Shown here: piece after piece, positions 24,726 to 34,750 of the stretch
Layout of the letters: each line of letters opens with the position of its first letter
How positions within the stretch are numbered: the stretch's first letter is position 1
Assembly: GCF_002288925.2 (NCBI RefSeq)
Contig: NW_022098057.1
Coordinates: 65,252,094 to 65,316,093, forward strand
Source of the DNA: Delphinapterus leucas
Lineage: Eukaryota > Chordata > Mammalia > Artiodactyla > Monodontidae
Reading direction: 5' to 3'
DNA length: 64,000 nucleotides
The notes under the pieces: model-generated
Seen by the model: only the letters and a program-made list of their open reading frames with translations
What the model was told of the DNA's origin: nothing
The model's database searches: none
Made by a program: the position numbers and the translations under genes

Positions 24726-25699
24726 ACTCTTTTTTGCACACAAACTGAATCTAGCATATTTCTGAATCTATATAATCTTTGAAAATTTTGTTTTCATGAC
24801 AACTACTATAGAGCAGGTTTAGGTGTGAAAATAACTGAGGAGAGCAATATAGATCTTATAGAAGTTTAATAAAAATTGATATATTCAGTGCCCCTTTGGA
24901 AAAAATTAGCGATGATTATCTCCCTCTAATTATTTATGAAAGGAGTGATCCTCTCATAAAACTTCTCAGAGATTGTACAATAAAAAAAAGTAAAGTTTAG
25001 GAATGGGCATATACGGGCAACTATGAAGTATGCTGGCTGCAGAACAAAGGATTTGATGTTCATTCTCATTGCTAGGAGAGCAGGGGACAGACAGAGTGCG
25101 GCCAGAAGTGATAGTGACTGAGGACACAGATGAGCGTTTGTAGAAATGATGCTGGCAGTCACTACTGAGGAGTTAGGGCAGCTGGCGATACCAGGGCCAA
25201 AGTAACTAAGCCCAATGATTTAATAAACTAAAGAAAACAAAAAATTCAAAAGGAATCTGGTTGAAAGATGAAACCAGGGAGTTTTGGGGTTATCAATCAG
25301 GGTTTCAATATTCTGGAAGCCAGTTTAAAAGCTTGTAGTGTATTCTTTCTTTTTCTTTGGGTGAACCACGGAAATATACCTAAGATAAAGAACATTTTTC
25401 ACATACACACACAGCTAATTACAGCAGGCAATATTAAAGCAAAAATTAAGTCAGATGACATGGAAGGGTCAAAGAGCACACTTTTGCCTGAAAATATCCA
25501 CAAATGTCAGTATCAACAGGTGAGAAAGAAAAACAATACATACACAGTCTTGCTTAAAAAAAAAAATCTGGCATCTTTGATTGCAAATGTCTTTTATCAG
25601 TGTCATAAGGAAGATACAATTTTTTGGCCAGTTCAATGCAATCATTGTTTAATGTCTATTATTTTTTCATAGGAGATCTGGGAGTGGGAGGTAGTTAAT
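24726..25699. other. Unique intronic sequence
   Basis: No gene or repeat recognised. The open frame at 25268-25672 (+, 134 codons) shows no domain, biased composition or splice context. Confidence 0.45.
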
Positions 25700-25925
25700 C
25701 CTACTTAGTGATTAAGAGCATGGATTTTGGAATCAGAGAGACCTTAGTTGAAAGCTTATCATTCAATATGGTAGCGTTGTGACTCTTGATGGGCAACACA
25801 TCTTCTCTGTGCCTCAATTTGATCATCTTAAAGTGAGAATTATGCTGAAAATTAAATAAGGTATTTATGAAAGGTGCTTTTCTGTGCCAGGTACAAAGTA
25901 TCTGTTCAATAAATGGTTCCTGTTG
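25700..25925 (+). repeat. MIR SINE
   Basis: MIR landmarks: AGTGATTAAGAGCATGGATT, TCTTCTCTGTGCCTCAATTT and a TCTGTTCAATAAATGGTTCC tail. Confidence 0.8.
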
Positions 25926-25929
25926 TTGC

Positions 25930-25973
25930 TGTTGCTACTCTACAGTAGATGCTATAGGTGTAGTCCCTACCTT
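25930..25973 (+). repeat. L2-like sequence, left part (split by LTR)
   Basis: GTGTAGTCCCTACCTT joins in sense with the sequence at 29458 onward once the LTR and one CCTT copy are removed. Short and diverged, so family assignment is weak. Confidence 0.4.
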
Positions 25974-26524
25974 TGATGCTGAAAACTCAGCCTTTGTGCA
26001 CCAGTGCCTAATTGAATCTCAGAGACAGAGTTTTGGGTGAAGTAGAAAAAAATAGTTCTATTGCTTTCCCAGGCAAAGGGGGACACAGCAGGCTCATGCC
26101 CCTCAAAACTGTGTGTCCCAACCCGGGAGGATTTGGTGAGGAATTTTATAGCAATGGTTCAAGGGTGGGGTTGCTGATAAGATCAGGGTGTGTGCAGAGC
26201 CTGCACTTCTTTCATCTGATCTCTGGTGGTCTCTTCCTAATGAGCTTCTCTGGTTCCTTTAATCTGGCCTCAGGTAGTCTTCTCTGGAATGAAGAATGCT
26301 AACATCTTCCATTTGTTGGGGGTTTTAGTTCCTTAAAGCAGTGGTCCCCAACCTTTTTGGCACCAGGGACCATTTTCGTGGAAGACAATTTTTCCACGGA
26401 CTGGGGTGGTGGGGGATGATTTCAGGATGATTCAAGCGCATTGCGTTTATTGTGCACGTTATTTCTATTATTATTACGTTACAATGTATAATGAAATAAT
26501 TAAACAACTCACCCTAATGCGGAA

Positions 26525-28603
26525 TCAGTGGGAGCCCTGAGCTTGTTTTCCTGCAACTAGATGGTCCCATCTGGGGGTGGTGGGAGACAGGGACACCCGA
26601 AGTGTGTTGCTTATGTCTAGCCTACTCTGTGAACTCGCTTTGATTGCTGTCAGTGCAGAAAACCCTGCTTCACAAAGATAGGATGTTGGAAATGGAAGCA
26701 GGCTTTTCAGTGCTTTTGTGGCCATCTCAGGATATTCCACCTTGACTTTAATTCAGAACGTATGGAGATTTGAAGTTGTGTCAAACATACTTTTAAGGCC
26801 GCTGTCATTTGCGATCTCAAGCAGTTGATCCTCGTCTAGCACAGACAAAGTCGATTCACCTGGCTTATTTACAAATGGGTCATGGATCCATTCCTTCCTA
26901 GTTTGGGGGTCTCTTGTGGTTGGGAAGTAATGCTCAAACTCTTTTGAAAACTGAGGTAGGTGATCATGCATCAGCTGGGAGAAAGAAGGCCCTGGCTCAG
27001 TCTCTTTCAAAATCTCTGCTAATGTTTCAAACGTGTCAAAAATCCCAGTGTTCATTCATTGCCCTCATAATTCCAGTTTGGCTTTGAATGCACCCTCTTT
27101 ATCTGCCGACTTGAACACAGTTGTCATTCTCCCCTGAAGTGACAGATTGAGTTCGTTGAGCAGGCTGAATATGTCACACAAGTAAGCAAGTTTTGTGACC
27201 CATTCTGTGGCACTGAAATGTGCTACCAGTGGTGGCTGTTTTTCTAAAAGAAATCTCTGGAGAGGCTCTCATAACTCAAACTCTGGTCAGTGATCTACCT
27301 TTAGAAGCCACCTCACTTCTGTGTATAAGAGAAGACGTGTGTGCTCTGCGTCCATCTCTGCACAGAGCTACACGAACGGATGTGAGCTAAGGCCATGTAC
27401 TTTAACGTGGCTGATAATTTTAATCACGTCCTGCAAAACGTTGTTAAGTTCAGGTTGCATTTTTCAGCTAGCCAGCATTTCGCTATGGATGACACAATGC
27501 ACTGACTCACATTCAGAAGCGACCTCTTTGACCCGAGGAGTGAAATTAAAAAGCCGTCCAGTCATGGCAGCCGCTCTGTCCGTGCATATACCTGCTACCT
27601 GCGCAAAATGACCAATTCGGTTTTCGTGATATGTAATCATTCAAAGACTTGAATAGTTCTGCAGCTGTGGTGTTGGTTGGCAACAAAAGTGCACATAACA
27701 TATCCTCAGGCACATCCTCCTGAAAAATATATTACACACAATCAAACATTGTTGTCTTGTTGTCAACATCGGTAGACTCGTCAACCTGGATTGTGTACCA
27801 CGGTGACTCATTAATCCTCTCTACCAATTGTGCCTCGATATCCTCTGCTATTTCATCAATTTGTCTAGTTGTGGTGCTAGCCAAAAGAGGAACACGTACC
27901 ACCTTTTGAACTGCAGCCGCTCCTAAAAGTTCACGACACACGTCCTTAGCACAGGCAGGATCAACTCTTCACCAACAGTAAAGGGCTTCTTAGCTTTAGC
28001 AATGCGGTTAGCCAATAAGAATGATGATCTCAGTGCAGACACATTTGATGAAGTAGTGGACTTCAATAATTGCTTCTGTTCTTCGTGTTCATATTTTTTT
28101 CTTTTGAAAAACTCCAAAGCCTTGTCTTTTAATGCAGGGTGCTTGGTCTCCATGTGGCGAAGCAGTTTTGAAGGTTTCATGGCTTTGTTGGATAGCCGGT
28201 CATCACATCTTATACAGAGCGGGCTTGGAGAATGTGAATCACCTGTTGCAATGAACCCGTAGGACTCTGGGTATTTTAAGTATGACTCTAGATATTTTCT
28301 TTTAAATGCAGCTTTCTTTTTTTTTTTTTGCGGTACGCAGGCCTTTCACTGTTGTGGCTCCAGACGCCCAGGCTCAGCGGCCATGGCTCACATGCCCAGC
28401 CACTCTGCGGCATGTGGGATCCTCCCGGACCGGGGCACGAACCCGTGTCTCCTGCATTGGCAGGCGGACTCTCAACCACTGCGCCACCAGGGAAGCCCTG
28501 CAGCTTTCTTTTTGTTGGCAGTCTTAGAGTCTTCTCCTGTCTCGCCATTGGGTCTTTTCCCCTTTTCAAAGAACCTCTCCAGTGACATTTGGTTTTTACT
28601 CAT
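26525..28603 (-). pseudogene. hAT transposase (BED finger, ZBED5/SCAND3-like), broken
   Basis: The start codon is at 28603-28601 (protein start MSKNQMSLERFFEKGKR) and the stop at 26527-26525 (end GKQAQGSH). A BED-like zinc finger (about 28140-28235) shows CIRC and then HMETKH. The catalytic core shows DESTD at about 27768-27790 (first acidic residue) and the second aspartate region near 27570-27590 (CTD). The C-terminal dimerisation block at 26600-26700 reads PFPTSYLCEAGFSALT and carries the third acidic residue. Longest open parts are 27923-28180, 27732-27941, 26753-27055 and 26525-26740. It is broken by a SINE in the N-terminal part, a 1-bp loss near 27942, several in-frame stops (for example near 27731 and 27470) and frameshifts. 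Similar proteins annotated as host genes descend from related transposases; this copy is not functional. Confidence 0.85.
28321..28498 (-). mobile_element. CHR SINE (younger cetacean type)
   Basis: tRNA-derived SINE in antisense, from a T-rich tail and GCGGTACGCAGGCCTTTCAC to the head GCGCCACCAGGGAAGCCC. A 14-bp duplication TGCAGCTTTCTTTT (28307-28320 and 28499-28512) flanks it. It sits in the transposase N-terminal part. Confidence 0.95.
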
Positions 28604-28980
28604 TTTGGCTAGGGTTAGCTTGTGGGCTTACTGTGACTGAGACAAGTGTGCAGTGTGGGAAAGAGGCGTTGACGGAAGTGGCAAATAAAATATGGGCGGG
28701 CCACACGTGGACTAAAATAAGTGTCAGATTCTGACTTAAAGCTTGCCACCAGCTGCAGCTGTACAATTCAAGTACATCACCTCACTTGCCACTAGAAAGC
28801 CTGCCACCAGATGCAGCTTAATTGCCACTTACCACTCAATGATAGGGGTTTGACATGAGTCTGCAAGCAATTGATTTATTATGGTCTCTGTGCAGTCAAA
28901 CCTCTCTGCTAATGATAGTCTGTATTTGCAGCCGCTCCCCAGCACTAGCATCACCGTCTCAGCTCCGTCTCAGATCATCA

Positions 28981-29070
28981 GGCATTAGATTCTCATAAGG
29001 AGTGAGCAACCTAGATCCCTTGCGTGCACAGCTCACAGTAGGGTTTGCACTCCTATGAGAATCTAATGCC
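28981..29070. repeat. Subterminal inverted repeat of the hAT element
   Basis: The left arm (28981-29004) starts GGCATTAGATTCTCATAAGG; the right arm (29048-29070) starts CACTCCTATGAGAATCTAAT. They are inverted with one unpaired base and about 43 bp between them. The same structure is known in MER1 elements. Confidence 0.9.
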
Positions 29071-29457
29071 GCCACTGATGTGACAGGAGGCGGAGCTCAG
29101 GTGGTAAGGTGAGCAATGGGGCGTGGCTGTAGATACAGATGAAGCTTCGCTCACTCACCCACTGCTCACCTCCTTCCAGTACCAGTCCGTGGCCTGGAGG
29201 TTTGGGACCCTTGCTGTAAAGAGCTCAAAGATATTGTTATGTGTATCCCTTGAGGTGGAACCAGGGCCCTGCCCCAAGGCTGCACTATTGTTTCTTGGCT
29301 GCCCCTCCCTTGTCTCTGAATCCCCTCCTTTCCCTGATTAGCAACTGTTTGAATCTCCCCTTTGGAACTCAAGGAAGTTCATGGAGGCTGGAGTCTATTC
29401 CCTACAAATAAGAAATAAGGGACAGAAAGGAGCCCCACAGGGTCCTGCTCAGTTTCA

Positions 29458-29870
29458 CCTTTAAGGACCATATGTGGTGAAAGAGACATGCAAATAAATT
29501 ATTGAAATATTCAGTGTACAGTGATAAAAGTTGATGTGAGGTGCAGAATGGAACAGAAGTGAAAGATGCTATTTTGCCTTTCCAAAGATACTAACTTCCT
29601 CTGCAAAGCCTATCCTACATGAAAGAGGAAAGAAACTCTCTTCTTTGGAGAGGAAGTGAACTCACTGCGGTCCTGAAATTTACAAGTGAAAGTCCTGTAG
29701 GTGAAGGAGGGAAAGGACATTCCAAACAGAATTTGTTTTTGGGTAATGATAAGTAGTTGATATTGGTGGATTGTAAGATATGAATGTGAGAGGTAGTAAA
29801 AGAGACAAGTAGAAAACCAAAACCTAACCAAAATGAAGTAAAAATCACGGCTTGAAAAAAAAAGTGAATT
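29458..29870 (+). repeat. L2-like sequence, right part
   Basis: Resumes after the LTR with CCTTTAAGGACCATATG, then AATAAATTATTGAAATATTC and CATTCCAAACAGAATTTG, an order compatible with an L2 3' region. Weakly supported. Confidence 0.4.
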
Positions 29871-31062
29871 ATGGATTGTAGAAATACGCAAATGATTGCC
29901 ACACGTTTATGTTTTTTATATGTGGCATATTTAAATTAAATATAGAAATTTTACATGTTGAAGTTTGATGTGTTTTGAGAAATACAAGCACTGGTGTAAC
30001 TGACACTGCTAACAGGATATAGAATAGCGATAGAGATACGGAGCATTTTCAATGGAAAATTAAGTTCATTTGGGCCCCCTTGCAGTCACCCCTATGTGCT
30101 GCACACCCTCAGGCTGATTTCTTTTACCATACCTTTTAGCCCAGTTTAGAGTTTCATATAAATGAAACGTGGAAGCTTTCTTTCACTTAGCAAAATATTT
30201 TTGCAATTCCTCCAAGTTGATGCCTATACCAGTAGTTTGAACATTTTAATAATTGAGTAGTGCTCCTTTGAATGAATACACTACAGATGTGTCCTTTCTC
30301 ATGCTGATGGACTGTTGAGTAGTTTCTGGTTTGGGTTTGTTCAATTCTTTTTGTTGACATATAGTTTAATTTCTCTTAAACACATACTAAGTGGAATTGT
30401 CTGGTCGTTGATATATATTTAATCTTATAAGATGTTGCCAAAGCTTTCTGCAAAAAGGTGGTACCATTTTACACTTTCACTGGCATTGAAGAGAGTTCCA
30501 GGTTGTTTCACAACCTTGCCAACATTTGATGTGGTCAGTTTTTTTAATTATAGTCATTTTAGTGGAGGTTGAAATGGCATTCAGTCTATATAATGTTACT
30601 TGGTATGGGTAAAAAACAAAAATGATCATTTTTCATGTGTTTATTGGCCATTATCTTTTGTGAAGTATTTGTTCAAAAAATGTTTTGCCCATTATCATTG
30701 TTTTTATTTGTCCTCTTATTATGTTGGAGTTATATATTCTTCATACAAGTCTGTTGTTAGATGTATGTACTGTGAATATTCCAATTTGTGTCTTGTCTAC
30801 CCATTCTTTTTATAAGCACTTTAATTTGTCAGTACTTTATCACGTCCAATAAATTTTTGCCTTCTCTAAGATTGAAAGTATGTTATGTTTTCTTCAAGAA
30901 CCTTTCTGCTCCTGGATTTTATATTATGAATCATTTCAAATTAATTTTTGCATGTGGGGTGAGAAAGGATTTGAGGTTTGTTTTTAAAAATATGGTTTTA
31001 TAGTTGTTCCAGCAACATTTATTGAAGATTTTTTTTGCCATTAATTGCTGTGGAACCTTTAA

Positions 31063-31064
31063 AA

Positions 31065-31095
<31 letters not shown>

Positions 31096-31110
31096 GTATA
31101 TATATATACC
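31063..31110. repeat. A-tract followed by (TA)n microsatellite
   Basis: A run of A, then two (TA)n blocks separated by one G. Confidence 0.95.
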
Positions 31111-33630
31111 ACATAAATATGGGTCTATTTCTGAACTCTTTTTTCTGTTGCATTGATTTATATATCTATCCTTTTGTGCATTTTCTTGGTAACTGTAGCT
31201 TTATAGGAAGTTTTAAAATCAAGTGCTCTTATTCTTCCTATATTACTCTGCTTTTGAGATGGTTTTGTTTATTCTAGATTCTTTGCATTTCCATAAATTT
31301 TAGAATCAGTTTTCACCAATTTCTACAATGAAATCCTGCTAAGGTTTTGATTGAAATTGCATTGAATCTATAGACTGGCTTTGGGAGATTTGACAGTGTA
31401 ACAATATTTGCTTTTCCAATATCTATATGTCATAGGTATCTGTTTAAGACTACTTTGTCTCAGAAATATTTTGTTAGTTTTTAATGTAGAGTTTTGTAGA
31501 TTTTTTGGTTAAATTTATCCTTTTTTATGATTTTTGATGCTACTTCAAATGGTATTGTTCTTAAATTACATTTTCCATTTGTTCATTGCTAGTGTATATA
31601 CATATATAATTGATTTTTTAACATTGATCATATAGCCTATGATCTGCCTTAAACTTACTAGTCCTAATATTTCAATAATAGATGTCTTTGACTTTTCTAT
31701 GTACACAATCACATTGTCTGTGAATCATGTTGAAAAACTAAGATGGTTTTTATTCGTCCTTCATATTTATTATACCTTTTAGTTTTTTTGCTGCCTCATT
31801 GCATTGACTAGGACCTCCAGCCTAATATTGAATAGAGGTGTGGGGAATGGACATTCTCGTCTTAATTATAAACCTAGAAGAAAAAATCACTTGGTAATAC
31901 CTCTAGATTTATCTTTGATTTGAGGAAGTTTACTACTATTCATAACTGGCTGAGAGATTTTTATCATGAATGGGTGTTGAATTTTCTCTAATGCTTTTTT
32001 TTCTGCACATATTTAAATGATCAAATAATTATTTCCCTTTATTATTTTAATGTAGCAAATGATACTGATTTCTGAATATTAAACAAACCTTGCATTCCTG
32101 AGATAAAGCTTACTTGGCTAAGGTGTATTATCTTTTTATATAGTGGTGAATATGATTTGCTAATATTTTGTTAAAATTTTTTTGCATGTATAATTATGTT
32201 GGAAATTGGCTAGTGTGGTTTTGGTATTAGGGTTATGTTAGCATCATAAATGAGTTAGATAATGTTCCTTTTTTCTGTATGTTTGAGATTCTCTGTATAT
32301 AGTAGCATGACTTTACATTTTTGGTAGAATTCACTAATGAAGCCATCTCAGTCTGAATTCTTTTGTGTGTGTGAAACATGGCTGTATTTTATTTAGGAAT
32401 ATTTTACATCTGTTTTCACAGATAAGATCTGTGTCTTCTTTGTTGTTGTTTTGGTGGTACTTTTGTCAGATTTTCTTAAATAAGCTTATACTAACAAGTA
32501 AAATGGATTGAGAATCTTCTCCATTTTTCTTTGTTCTGCAACAATTTCTATTATATGAGAATTAAAAAAAAAATTATCATCCCTTAAAAGTTTAAAAGAA
32601 TTCACCCATTAAGCTTCCTGAACTTAAACTCTATTTGGAATTATTTGAAAATATATTTTGGCTACTTCACTAATTAGCCTTTCAGACTATCTTAAGTCAG
32701 TTTGGTCATATTTTTTTTCATAATCTGTTTTATTGATATTTTAAAATTGCATAGACATAATTACATATGTTACAGAACTTCAAAAATTTCCGAATATTTT
32801 ATATTGTGAAAGAAATTCAGAACATAAGGATTATATAGTAATATATAGAATTTGTAAAATTTTATATATAAATCTGTAGAGGAATAAGTTAAATCATAGA
32901 AGATTTAATGGAGATAATTTTTAAATATCTTTATTCATTCAATTTTTGTATAGTTGCAGTTCCTTGATGTTTGTCTACCTTTTCATGACAAAATTGTGTT
33001 ATATTTTTCCAGAAATTTAAAAAATATTTTAAAATGTATTGGGAACATTTGAAAATTGCCTTATTTTATTTATCCCATTTGTTTCTTTTGTCTGTTTTAC
33101 TTCCATTTTCTTATAGCTAAATGTTTCAAATATTTGCTTGTATCATTGTATTTTACCCAAAGAATTGTTCTTAGATTTCTCTCTTAATTCTGCATTTTTA
33201 ATTTTTAAATTATTGCTGTGTTTTATCAAACCTATCATTCAGTAGATAGTAAGATACATCATTAACTTATATACCACTAAGAAAGACAACAAAACACTGC
33301 CAAATAAGTTATGATACAGTGCTTTTAAATCACTTACGCTTTTTATGTTATATTTATTGAAAGAGCCCTTTTGAGTAATTTAGCATATTCTTAAAACATT
33401 AATCACTATTGTGTATACTACATCAAAGAGGAAAATATAAGCAGAATACATGGACTAAGTTATTACTCAGCTCTTCACATTCATAATCTAATTCTTCTAA
33501 ATATCTTTTTATTTCAGAATTATTTATATAAATGTGTTCCACCCAATATTGTACTCTGTGCCACCAAGAATATTGGTGATTCAGTTTTACTTAAAGACCT
33601 TTGTTTAGTATTTTCTGTGGTGTGTGACAT

Positions 33631-33675
33631 CTAGTAATACATTCTTTCAGCACCTAGTAATACATTCTTTCAGCA
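33631..33675. repeat. 23-bp tandem duplication
   Basis: CTAGTAATACATTCTTTCAG occurs at 33631 and 33654, and CATTCTTTCAGCA is reused a third time just after. Confidence 0.93.
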
Positions 33676-34512
33676 TTCTTTCAGCATTTGTGTATCTTAG
33701 AATGTCTTTTTTACTTATTTTTGAAGGGTGTCGAATTCTCAATTCATGGGAATTTTTTTCTTTTAGTGCTTTAAAGGTGTCATTTGTCATCAGCTTCCAC
33801 AGCCTCCGTTGTTTTGTTGTCCCATTGTTCATATTGTTGTTTCCCTAAATGTAATGAGTCTTTATTCTCTGGTTGCTTTTAAAACATTAACTTTGCTCTA
33901 GTGATGCAAATTAGACTGTGATGTGCCTAGCTCTGTTTTCCTTGAATTTATTCTGGTTGGGGTTCACTGAGATTCTTGAAACTGAGGTTTTTTTACTTTC
34001 TTTAGATTTGTAAAATTATGTTTTAGAATATTTCCTCAGTCTCATTCTCTCTGTACTCTCAGTTTGGGACTCCTATTAAATGTATGTTAGGCCTTCAGAC
34101 AATTTCCCACATTTCTCTTATGCTCATCCCTGTGGTCCTCCCTCCCCACTCCCATGCTTCAGTTTGGATATTTTGTATTGACTTTTCTTCAGATTTACTA
34201 ATCCCATCCTCCTATGTCCAATCTGCTATTAATCTTGTACAATGAGTTCTTAACTGCATATATTGTATTTTTCAGTCCTAAAATGTCTGTTTGATACTTT
34301 ATAGACTCAAATTTTCTGTGGAAATATTTTATATTTTCATATATTTTGTTCATTTATTACTCATTTTCATTGATGTACTAATCATAGATGTTTTGAAGTC
34401 CTTGTTTGTTAACTCCATTATCTAGAAAATCTCAGGCTGAATCCATCTCTATCGGCTATTTTAGTTCTTATAATTCACCTTTTCCTGCTTCCTCTACATG
34501 CCTATTCAATTT

Positions 34513-34588
34513 TTATTGTAAGCTAAACAATAAATAACAATAAATATATTTTATTGTAAACTAAACAATAAATAACAATAAATATATA
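34513..34588. repeat. 38-bp tandem duplication
   Basis: Copies at 34513-34550 and 34551-34588. Both contain CTAAACAATAAATAACAATA, with a G/A difference just before it. Confidence 0.93.
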
Positions 34589-34750
34589 TTGTAGATCATA
34601 TATTTTAGAGGCTCTGGATTATATTAATCTTCCTTTAAGAATGTTGAATTTTTTCTGCCAGTGAGTTAAGTCATTGGCAGATCAGTTTGATTCTGTCAAA
34701 GGTAGGTTTATGTTACCTTTGTAATCTTTAAACCATGCATTTTTTTCCCT

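Larger units (their letters stand above)
26339..29213 (-). mobile_element. hAT transposon of Charlie3/MER1 type, near full length
   Basis: Ends are CAGTGGTCCCCAACC on the left and GGTTTGGGACCCTTG on the right, imperfect 15-bp inverted repeats. An 8-bp target duplication, CCTTAAAG at 26331-26338 and CTGTAAAG at 29214-29221, matches at 6 of 8 positions. The undisrupted LTR at 54375-55013 shows the join without an insertion. The right 600 bp (28604-29213) is the MER1-like non-coding part with an internal palindrome, and the left part holds a decayed transposase. Without the SINE at 28321-28498 and its duplication the element is about 2.7 kb, close to a complete autonomous copy. Confidence 0.85.
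25974..29457 (-). mobile_element. ERV1-type solo LTR, interrupted by a hAT transposon
   Basis: On the minus strand the LTR begins TGAAACTGAGCAGGACCCTG and ends TTTTCAGCATCA, giving the TG...CA ends of an LTR. A 4-bp duplication, CCTT at 25970-25973 and 29458-29461, flanks it, which is the usual size for gammaretrovirus-like (class I) elements. TATAAA lies on the minus strand near 26145-26150; the poly-A signal near 26056 is mutated. Without the 2.9-kb insertion at 26339-29213 it is about 600 bp. The copy at 54375-55013 is the same LTR uninterrupted. No internal viral genes remain. Confidence 0.88.
29940..34750 (-). mobile_element. Very old L1 (L1M/HAL1-like), degraded
   Basis: Antisense L1 landmarks run in order: 3' end near 30100-30200 (TTGCAGTCACCCCTATGTGC, TTTCATATAAATGAAACGTG); ORF2 end near 30420-30560; RT region near 31370-32360 (GCATTGAATCTATAGACTGG, ATCATGAATGGGTGTTGAAT); ORF1-like sequence near 33680-34450. 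The 32.4-33.6 kb part is poorly matched and could be another old element. No useful open frame remains. Confidence 0.65.

Noticed and set aside
24321..24782. A 153-codon plus-strand open frame
   Set aside because: It lies across an old LTR in antisense, without domain, promoter or splice evidence.
25268..25672. A 134-codon plus-strand open frame in unique DNA
   Set aside because: No domain, low-complexity composition, and no splice sites or promoter; within chance length for AT-rich DNA of this size.
28306..28585. Three overlapping 73-85-codon open frames
   Set aside because: They read through a CHR SINE; the same product-like strings recur at 39631-40089 and 49161-49397.
26525..28603. hAT transposase as a working domesticated host gene (ZBED/SCAND3-like)
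   Set aside because: It keeps transposon ends and target duplication and has several stops, frameshifts and a SINE in the coding part.
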